Shown piece after piece: positions 6,316-11,370 of a stretch of DNA of 12,223 nt. Each line of letters begins with the position of its first letter. Position 1 is the stretch's first letter. This DNA is from Candidatus Heimdallarchaeota archaeon. Lineage in GTDB: Archaea; Asgardarchaeota; Heimdallarchaeia; Heimdallarchaeales; Heimdallarchaeaceae. Location: contig JAEOTK010000319.1 in NCBI GenBank assembly GCA_016839875.1, positions 1 to 12,223 of the forward strand, given 5' to 3'. The notes beneath the pieces are model-generated. The model saw only the letters and a list, made by a program, of their open reading frames with translations. It had not been told where the DNA came from and searched no databases. Made by a program: the position numbers and the translations under genes.

Positions 6316-6336
6316 AATATAGCCAAGATTATTTTG

Positions 6337-6351
6337 TTGATAAATTTTAAG
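6337..6351 (-). promoter_or_regulatory. Archaeal core promoter (BRE/TATA-like) of GNAT-3/GNAT-2
   Basis: CTTAAAATTTATCAA on the coding strand lies 22-36 bases before ATG 6315. It differs at one base from the box at 1265-1279 upstream of GNAT-1 and has identical spacing. It indicates that the GNAT pair has its own promoter in the 50-bp gap behind the glycosyltransferase gene. Confidence 0.65.
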
Positions 6352-6365
6352 ATTGAAGGGAATAA

Positions 6366-7268
6366 TTATTTTAGTTGATTTTTAACCCAACTTCTTAAAG
6401 GATCATGAAGTGGAATATTTTCCATCCACTTCCTATCTTTTAATGTGTTCATATAATATCTTAAAGTAACCATTTGGTTCAGATTATCTGGTTTGTATTC
6501 CTCGAGACTCTCAGGATAAAGATTCAGCGGATAATTATAATCAAAAGGAAGTTCCTCTATTTCATCTCTCTCTAGATTTGCAAGAATCACTCCAGATAAA
6601 ACCGCCTGATGAGTGAAAATAGTATAGTAATCACTCTTTTTGTAAAAATTCGAAAAGAAGGGATCTTTGTATAGTTCCCTATACTTCTCCCACCATATCT
6701 GAAATAATCCTCTTTCAGGTCTAACAACGAGAAATCCTGAATTGAAGTAAGGACGAAGTTTTTTACCATCAACATGTGTTTTCATTGGAAAAACTTGTTC
6801 TTCAGAGACATTACATTTTTCATAAATATACTTCCAAAAATCATCAATCGGGTCATCAAGAACTGAACCGATTAGAGTATGATGTACTGGTCTATACCCT
6901 AGGTTCTTCTGTTCATTTAATATGAAATGCTTAGGTTCATTGATGATTATAGAGTTGATTCCAATCCATGCAAGAAGCTTTGTTTTACCTTTTGCAAGAG
7001 ATTCAGCTCTGAAAGTTGAATAAACTGTGTTTACAAATGGAAATCTGTAATCTTCTTCCTCAGCTATAGTTGGAAAAAGAGTAACATTCAGTGATGAGTA
7101 TTTTTCTATTATATCCTCAGGTATCTCATCTTCTTTTGTTGGAATAAAAAGCCATATTGGATTAGATGAAAAACTTCCAGCGTATTTTCGAATGCTATTA
7201 ACAAATAGTGAAACTTCTGGGTCTGAAACATTGGAATACGCTGAACTAGCAAAAATTAATTCTTCCAT
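6366..7268 (-). CDS. GT-A-fold glycosyltransferase-like protein lacking a DXD motif
   Basis: This protein is 300 residues when read from ATG 7268; an upstream TTG at 7277 would add three residues without SD support. It starts with a Rossmann-like strand (MEELIFASSAYSN) and has LLAWIGINSIIIN (98-110) where GT8/GT-A enzymes carry the metal-binding D-x-D, here Gly-Ile-Asn. PYFNSGFLVVRPERGLFQIWWEKY (173-196) matches the highly conserved 'yFNSGvlvvr' acceptor/donor region of GT-A enzymes, and THQAVLSG (219-226) resembles the 'DQxxLN' block. The fold assignment is reasonable. Catalysis with a nucleotide sugar is less certain because the DXD is gone, so it may be metal-independent or non-catalytic. 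It lies 50 bp ahead of GNAT-3, which has its own promoter. An inverted repeat and TATA-like sequences are found in the 78 bp upstream. Confidence 0.6.
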   Translation of the reverse strand: MEELIFASSAYSNVSDPEVSLFVNSIRKYAGSFSSNPIWLFIPTKEDEIPEDIIEKYSSLNVTLFPTIAEEEDYRFPFVNTVYSTFRAESLAKGKTKLLAWIGINSIIINEPKHFILNEQKNLGYRPVHHTLIGSVLDDPIDDFWKYIYEKCNVSEEQVFPMKTHVDGKKLRPYFNSGFLVVRPERGLFQIWWEKYRELYKDPFFSNFYKKSDYYTIFTHQAVLSGVILANLERDEIEELPFDYNYPLNLYPESLEEYKPDNLNQMVTLRYYMNTLKDRKWMENIPLHDPLRSWVKNQLK

Positions 7269-7282
7269 AACTATCAACTTTT

Positions 7283-7314
7283 CTTATATTTATGGCAGTT
7301 AAAACATTTTTAAC
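7283..7314 (-). promoter_or_regulatory. Promoter/operator candidate upstream of the GT-like gene, including an inverted repeat
   Basis: The 17-base GTTAAAACATTTTTAAC (7298-7314) is a perfect 7-bp inverted repeat with a 3-base loop. It lies beside CCATAAATATAAG on the coding strand (7283-7295), a TATA-like box. Measured from ATG 7268 the TATA-like box is a little too close for a leaderless start, so the T/A-rich repeat itself may contain the true box. The repeat also lies 33 bp past the stop of the 602-aa gene and could mark its 3' end. Confidence 0.35.
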
Positions 7315-7346
7315 CTTTTATCTTGAAAACGACTTATTAATAAGTA

Positions 7347-9155
7347 TCAATCAGATAATGAATCAGATTGATCTCCAACTGTTTCAATTAGTTCGGAAAC
7401 AGTATCTATCTGATCAAGCATTTTTGCTTCAATATCAACAAGAAAATCATTCTGCAAGTTGAAAGGAAGATAAACAATTTCTCCAATTTGATTTAGCTCT
7501 GCAAGTTGTCCAATTTCAGGAACTATCAATGAATAAGGATCATAATATTGAGAAGTTAGTAATCTTTTCATATCAAAAGAAGCAGGTTCTCCTTTAAGTG
7601 ATGAGGATAAATCTGAAATATAAATTTCGATTTCAGAAATTAATGACTGAGAGAAATAAGGCAGTAAATTCTCAAATTTATCTTTTATGATTTTAATAAA
7701 ATCTTCTTTGGATTTCTTGTTTAGCATTAGAAGTATTAGATTGCCAAGAAGGAAGTACGAAAAGGTATTTCTTGGTTCGTAGATGGTGTGATTGGATATC
7801 TCTATCATTGTCTCAGCGTATTTTTCCAAATTTGAATATTCTTTACATTTCAAATCTAGAGTGATAAGCAAGGTTGTAAATAATCCATTTAAAGTTGGAT
7901 ATCTTTTGATACCATCAATAGTGAAGAAGAATGAGTAGTCTCTCTTTACTTTTTCAACGAATTCAAGATTCTGTGTTTTCAGCGCAAGTACCCCTGAGAA
8001 CATAATTGCTTCAGTTAAGTTAGCATTAATGGCATCGGCTATCTGACTTTTAATAAAATCAGCTTCGTCGAAAAGGTGATTATATTTATCAATATAACCA
8101 AAGACTGTAGGAATCACTTCTTTTTCAATTACATCTATTTCAGAATTTATGTCTTTGATAATAAGTCTGTATAGTGAATATAATCCTTGTATCCACTTTC
8201 TTGTAACATCAAGCTCGTAGATGGTTTCTTTAATATCATTATCATTTAGAGGATCTTCATTGAGATCAAAATAACCTTCTTTTACGTGTTTCTTGAAATC
8301 CTCGATATAGTATTCTCCCTTTTCTAAAATCGTCATGAGGGAGTCTAGGAAACGTTCTTGATTGGATAGATTAACTAAGTTATTTTCAATGTTAATTTTA
8401 ACATGATCATTGAAGAAATACTTCTGCAAATCCAATAGGAATGTAAGAATATAATCAATACCTGCAAATGTAGCATAGTAAGGTGAATAATTTGGATCAC
8501 GAACATTCTTGAATTTCTTCTTTTCTAACTGAATACTTTTTGGAACATTCCAGAAATGGTCTAGATATTTTAGGTATTGCTCACTTCCTTTAATCCCTTC
8601 AAACATCCAGTGCTCTATGTCGTGTTTATAGATAAGGTTCAGAGAAGTGCAGAGACTGAAAAAGAACATATATGCAGAATTGAGGTAATTAAGAATGAGT
8701 TTTCTCCTCTTTTCAAACTCAGGGTGATCCCAATCAACTAGCAAGTTTTGAACATCCATTGTTTGAATACCTATCAAAACATTAGCTAATGCATGTGCAG
8801 TCCCAGCAACTTGGAGTTCTCCACCATGCCCCCATTGTAAAGCATACATAGAAGCATACCTTAACCTCCATAGTTCCAATTCATAAAACTGGAAAATCAT
8901 TTTGTCTTTAGGCATACTATTTAAAATTCTAGTGATTCGATCAAGCACATTTTCAAAAAAGATTGACGCATCTTCTGAACTATACAGGTCATCATCAGGA
9001 ATTTCACTCACGATGTGTTTGAGATCATCCATCTTGTTAGTCAACAATATTTTTACTCTTGTTTCAGAGTAATCTGTCCAGTTAGTGTTGTCTACAATGT
9101 CATTTATCTCATTAAAAATTGATAACACTTCATCAAGTATCTTCTTAGTAGACAT
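7347..9155 (-). CDS. Uncharacterised 602-residue helical protein
   Basis: I do not recognise a family. The sequence is predicted by eye to be almost entirely alpha-helical, acidic, with no signal peptide, no convincing transmembrane helix and few cysteines. The most distinctive stretch is residues 89-130 (QFYELELWRLRYASMYALQWGHGG followed by ELQVAGTAHALANVLIG), rich in Trp, His and Gly. A second aromatic cluster is at 160-205. The C-terminal third has repeated Leu/Ile helices that could be an alpha-solenoid (TPR/HEAT-like), and the last 20 residues are acidic and Ser-rich. The ATG at 9155 has a weak AAAGGT SD (7-base spacing). It follows the NTF2-like gene after a 111-bp gap containing a stem-loop and a palindrome, so it probably has its own promoter. 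The role is unknown; a scaffold or protein-binding function is only a guess. Confidence 0.8.
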   Translation of the reverse strand: MSTKKILDEVLSIFNEINDIVDNTNWTDYSETRVKILLTNKMDDLKHIVSEIPDDDLYSSEDASIFFENVLDRITRILNSMPKDKMIFQFYELELWRLRYASMYALQWGHGGELQVAGTAHALANVLIGIQTMDVQNLLVDWDHPEFEKRRKLILNYLNSAYMFFFSLCTSLNLIYKHDIEHWMFEGIKGSEQYLKYLDHFWNVPKSIQLEKKKFKNVRDPNYSPYYATFAGIDYILTFLLDLQKYFFNDHVKINIENNLVNLSNQERFLDSLMTILEKGEYYIEDFKKHVKEGYFDLNEDPLNDNDIKETIYELDVTRKWIQGLYSLYRLIIKDINSEIDVIEKEVIPTVFGYIDKYNHLFDEADFIKSQIADAINANLTEAIMFSGVLALKTQNLEFVEKVKRDYSFFFTIDGIKRYPTLNGLFTTLLITLDLKCKEYSNLEKYAETMIEISNHTIYEPRNTFSYFLLGNLILLMLNKKSKEDFIKIIKDKFENLLPYFSQSLISEIEIYISDLSSSLKGEPASFDMKRLLTSQYYDPYSLIVPEIGQLAELNQIGEIVYLPFNLQNDFLVDIEAKMLDQIDTVSELIETVGDQSDSLSD

Positions 9156-9180
9156 TTGTATGACCTTTGAGGTGACTTAA

Positions 9181-9194
9181 TAGTGATTTCACTA
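9181..9194. repeat. Operator-like palindrome upstream of the 602-aa gene
   Basis: TAGTGA-TT-TCACTA is a perfect 6-bp inverted repeat with a 2-base centre, located 26-39 bases before ATG 9155. That is the position expected for the core promoter of a gene with a very short leader. A dimeric repressor bound there would exclude TBP/TFB. No regulator gene is visible in the window. Confidence 0.45.
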
Positions 9195-9211
9195 CAATGA
9201 AACATATCAAT

Positions 9212-9267
9212 GTTCTACAAGTTGTTTTTCAAACTTACCCTTGAGGTAAAAGCAGAGTTGTAAGAAC
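9212..9267 (-). repeat. Two-tier stem-loop at the 3' end of the NTF2-like gene
   Basis: GTTCTACAA (9212-9220) pairs with TTGTAAGAAC (9258-9267) as a 9-bp stem with one bulged base. Inside the loop, TTACC (9235-9239) pairs with GGTAA (9245-9249). The outer arm reaches the stop codon of the NTF2-like gene. The structure could stabilise or end the upstream operon transcript. No strong U-run follows immediately, so the terminator role is uncertain. Confidence 0.4.
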
Positions 9268-9650
9268 TATTCACTATGAGCTATCTTACTTACGATAATC
9301 CACTTACCTTCTGATTTAAGAAGAGATAGAAAATTAATCTCATTACCTGACCATCTGGGGCTTTTTACGGTCCACTTGATACGAACTACCGCAGCAGAAC
9401 CACTGATGTCTACTTTTTCTATTACACCACTTTGTTGAGTTTGTTTGAGAGCTTCTTTGATTTTTTCTACATCATCTTTTGTTGGACTATGAAGGAAAGC
9501 AATCTTACCATCACTATCTATGAACATTCTTCTGCCTTCATCATGCCAGGCTTTTTTCACTAGATCAAGATTAATGGAGGTTACTGCATCAATATAATAT
9601 TGAACAGTTTTCTTAATTTCATCCATTTCGTTTTTATCAACAGCTTTCAT
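9267..9650 (-). CDS. NTF2-like (lumazine-binding-like / SnoaL-type) single-domain protein
   Basis: This 127-residue protein spans one NTF2-like cone fold: an N-terminal helix pair (EIKKTVQYYIDAVTSINLDLVKKAWHDEGR, 11-40), a short strand with MFIDSDGKIAF (42-52), then the long curved sheet VEKVDISGSAAVVRIKWTV (77-95) and FLSLLKSEGKWIIVSKIA (107-124). The FLxLLKxxGKWxIVxK signature is typical of putative lumazine-binding / DUF4440-like NTF2 proteins, which bind small hydrophobic molecules or act as isomerases or cyclases; no catalytic role can be assigned. The ATG at 9650 overlaps the TGA of the upstream double-domain gene (ATGA), with an AAAGGAG SD 8 bases upstream, so the two are translationally coupled. 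The protein resembles both halves of its neighbour and probably arose by duplication. Confidence 0.78.
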   Translation of the reverse strand: MKAVDKNEMDEIKKTVQYYIDAVTSINLDLVKKAWHDEGRRMFIDSDGKIAFLHSPTKDDVEKIKEALKQTQQSGVIEKVDISGSAAVVRIKWTVKSPRWSGNEINFLSLLKSEGKWIIVSKIAHSE

Positions 9651-10495
9651 TCTTTAGTCTCCTTTTCTTCAAAAACAGTATCATATGTTTTATTAACAAT
9701 CAACCATTTTCCATTTATTTTTAGTAAAGTCAAAAAATCTGTTGTACACCAAGTTCCTGTTGAATTATGGACCATCCATTTCATAGTAGCAATAGATGAA
9801 GTACCTGTTTGATCTATTTCACCAATAGTTATATCATATGAAGTTTTATCTTCTGCTTGTTTTGCGAAAGACTCTTTCCAGTAGAAAAGTGGTCTGGGTT
9901 CATTCCGGAATTTTTCTTTTACTGCATTGTAATTAGTTAATCTAACATCAGTATGGAAAGTTTCCTCAAGTTTCTTGAAATCGTACTCATGAAAAGCATT
10001 AGCATAAGTTTCGAGATTTTGCTTGATTAGTTTGATTTCCTTAGGATTATTTCGAGGTTGTTCAGTTTTTTCTTCTAATCTCCGATATAATTCTTCTTTA
10101 GGAATATCTTCTGTAAAACCTGACTTGTTTATTACATTCCAATCCGATCCAAATTTAATCAGTGTAAGATAATCAGTTGTGTCCCTAGGACCTTCTGGAT
10201 CATCTATTAGAAATCTAACTCTCGCATAAGCAGCTGTTCCTTTTTGGTGAATTTCCTCTGGAGTAACATGAAATTTCATCTTATAATTATCGTTTATATT
10301 TCTTAAAAAACTCCTAACCCATCCATAACACATACCTGAGATATATCCTCCTCTCTCAGGTATAAACCAAACAGTCTTTGATTCAGGATGAAAGGACTTA
10401 ACTAATTTCTCAATATTCCATTCATTAAACGCTTCACCATAATTTTGAAATACTTTCTTTATCTCATCTATTTCTTTTACATCATCATCTAACAT
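9647..10495 (-). CDS. Double NTF2-like (lumazine-binding-like) fusion protein
   Basis: This 282-residue protein contains two NTF2-like domains in tandem. Domain 1 (about 7-126) runs from EIDEIKKVFQNYGEAFNEWNIEKLVKSFHPES to DYLTLIKFGSDWNVINKSG. Domain 2 (about 152-272) runs from EIKLIKQNLETYANAFHEYDFKKLEETFHTDV to DFLTLLKINGKWLIVNKT. Each half repeats the same order of helix, 'FHP/FHT' turn, curved sheet and terminal KxxGxWxxxNK strand. The linker 130-152 is charged. Such domains form cone-shaped pockets that usually dimerise; here an internal pseudo-dimer is likely. The ligand is unknown. The start ATG 10495 is secured by a perfect AGGAGGT SD 5 bases upstream. The stop overlaps the start of the single-domain NTF2 gene. 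It follows the TIGR04076 pair by 43 bp, so all four genes look like one operon. Confidence 0.8.
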   Translation of the reverse strand: MLDDDVKEIDEIKKVFQNYGEAFNEWNIEKLVKSFHPESKTVWFIPERGGYISGMCYGWVRSFLRNINDNYKMKFHVTPEEIHQKGTAAYARVRFLIDDPEGPRDTTDYLTLIKFGSDWNVINKSGFTEDIPKEELYRRLEEKTEQPRNNPKEIKLIKQNLETYANAFHEYDFKKLEETFHTDVRLTNYNAVKEKFRNEPRPLFYWKESFAKQAEDKTSYDITIGEIDQTGTSSIATMKWMVHNSTGTWCTTDFLTLLKINGKWLIVNKTYDTVFEEKETKE

Positions 10496-10500
10496 ATTAT

Positions 10501-10507
10501 ACCTCCT
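10501..10507 (-). promoter_or_regulatory. Strong SD (AGGAGGT) of the double NTF2-like gene
   Basis: AGGAGGT on the coding strand is complementary to the usual anti-SD and stands 5 bases before ATG 10495. It is the strongest ribosome-binding site in the window and fixes this start. Confidence 0.8.
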
Positions 10508-10538
10508 GTAATTTGGAAAAAATGAATAGGAAAGAAAG

Positions 10539-10859
10539 CTAACTCTCTTCCTCTATTCTCTGTATCTTGAATATTACCGGTCTAATTCCATCAGGACAAA
10601 CACCATAGATTGTATCTTCTCCTGTCCAATCAGATAATTTTCCTCCATATTTTAAGAATTCTACATTTTTGTATATTCCATACCATGCATGATGACAAAA
10701 GCCTTCAGGCATATCTCCAGTTTCACCCACTTCAAATTCCAAGCCTTCTTTCAAGAAGCATTTTGTAATGGGTTTTCCAGAAGTCCGAATGAATTCTTCT
10801 CCTATGATGTCTTTGGGTTCAAATTGTTTTATCACTTCTATTTTTACTTTGTTTGTCAA
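10539..10859 (-). CDS. TIGR04076-family protein, copy A (TTG start)
   Basis: This 106-residue protein ends in DGIRPVIFKIQRIEE, the hallmark C-terminus of the uncharacterised TIGR04076 family. The family's layout is present: an N-terminal strand KVKIEVIK, CFLKEGLEFEV (Cys34), GFCHHAWYGIYKNVEFLKYGG (52-73, Cys55) and YGVCPDGIRP (Cys88). The conserved cysteines suggest metal or thiol chemistry, but no function is established. The start is TTG at 10859: an AGGTGAG SD lies 5 bases upstream and an in-frame TGA inside that SD stops any upstream extension. The next methionine is residue 50, which would remove half the domain. It is the second gene of the operon, 49 bp after copy B, and is followed by the NTF2-like genes. 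Confidence 0.85.
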   Translation of the reverse strand: MTNKVKIEVIKQFEPKDIIGEEFIRTSGKPITKCFLKEGLEFEVGETGDMPEGFCHHAWYGIYKNVEFLKYGGKLSDWTGEDTIYGVCPDGIRPVIFKIQRIEEES

Positions 10860-10864
10860 ACTAT

Positions 10865-10871
10865 CTCACCT
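10865..10871 (-). promoter_or_regulatory. SD (AGGTGAG) fixing the TTG start of TIGR04076 copy A
   Basis: AGGTGAG is 5 bases from TTG 10857-10859. Its TGA is in frame with the gene, so no longer protein is possible. Strong SD plus a blocked frame makes this one of the best-supported TTG starts in the window. Confidence 0.75.
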
Positions 10872-10908
10872 TAGTAATTAGTTTACCATTTGGGTATTCT
10901 GAGAAGAG

Positions 10909-11214
10909 CTATTCCTCTATTCTTTCAATTTTGAATATTACAGGTCTGTATCCATCTGTACAACAGGTTACCGCTTCTTTTGGTTCTGTCCATGGAAAGT
11001 CCCCACCAAAATTGAGAACTGAAACATCTTTGTAAATGTCTCTCCAGGCCCATCCACAGAATTTTTCAGGTTGATTTAGTTTATCAACTAGAAATTCCTG
11101 ACCTTCTTCGAATGCAGAGCAAGTTGGAATGACTTTTCCTTCTGGATTTTTAATTTCCTCTCCAAAGATATCTTTTGGATTAAGTTTCTTTAATACTGTT
11201 ATTTTAATTGGCAT
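10909..11214 (-). CDS. TIGR04076-family protein, copy B
   Basis: This 101-residue protein is the first gene of the four-gene minus-strand operon. It shows the complete TIGR04076 pattern: MPIKITVLKKLNPKDIFGEE, then TCSAFEEGQEF (Cys32), KFCGWAWRDIYKDVSVLNFGG (51-71, Cys53), and TCCTDGYRPVIFKIERIEE (Cys84, Cys85). Compared with copy A it has the extra Cys84 and keeps the family's CC-x-DG-x-RPVIFKIERI ending, so it is nearer the family norm. Function is unknown; a small cytosolic protein with possible metal or redox cysteines is the safest description. The ATG at 11214 has an AGGTGA SD 4 bases upstream (11219-11224). A TATA-like CTTATAAATG at 11276-11285 gives a leader of roughly 40 bases. It is divergent from the secreted repeat protein. 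Confidence 0.87.
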   Translation of the reverse strand: MPIKITVLKKLNPKDIFGEEIKNPEGKVIPTCSAFEEGQEFLVDKLNQPEKFCGWAWRDIYKDVSVLNFGGDFPWTEPKEAVTCCTDGYRPVIFKIERIEE

Positions 11215-11275
11215 ATTTTCACCTAAATTTTGTTTAAAAGAGATATTTTCTCCAGCAAAAAGTTGTAAGTTAAAG

Positions 11276-11288
11276 CATTTATAAGTTT
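11276..11288 (-). promoter_or_regulatory. TATA-like promoter of the TIGR04076/NTF2 operon
   Basis: The coding strand reads AAACTTATAAATG, close to a textbook archaeal TATA box with an A-rich upstream BRE-like flank. It lies 62-74 bases before ATG 11214, leaving a leader of about 40 bases that ends in the AGGTGA SD. It shares the 156-bp intergenic region with the promoter of the divergent secreted protein. Confidence 0.6.
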
Positions 11289-11318
11289 AATTCATTATTT
11301 TCTTATTTCTTCTCACTG

Positions 11319-11333
11319 GAAAATACTTATAGT
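11319..11333 (+). promoter_or_regulatory. TATA-like promoter of the secreted repeat protein
   Basis: GAAAATACTTATAGT on the + strand contains ACTTATAG, a TATA-like box with an A-rich flank, 38-52 bases before ATG 11371. The short leader ends in AGAGGT (11357-11362), an SD 8 bases before the ATG. Confidence 0.55.
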
Positions 11334-11370
11334 CTAAAACATGATAACATTATTTTAGAGGTTTAAAATT

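Noticed and set aside
6587..6775. 62-codon minus-strand frame inside the GT-like gene
   Set aside because: It is out of frame with a better-supported protein and has no SD or domain.
7269..7277. TTG 7277 as start of the GT-like protein
   Set aside because: It has no SD and adds only MIV before a good ATG at 7268; the distance to possible promoter boxes does not decide clearly.
9600..11035. Short + strand frames across the NTF2-like and TIGR04076 genes
   Set aside because: They are antisense to genes with strong SDs and family signatures.
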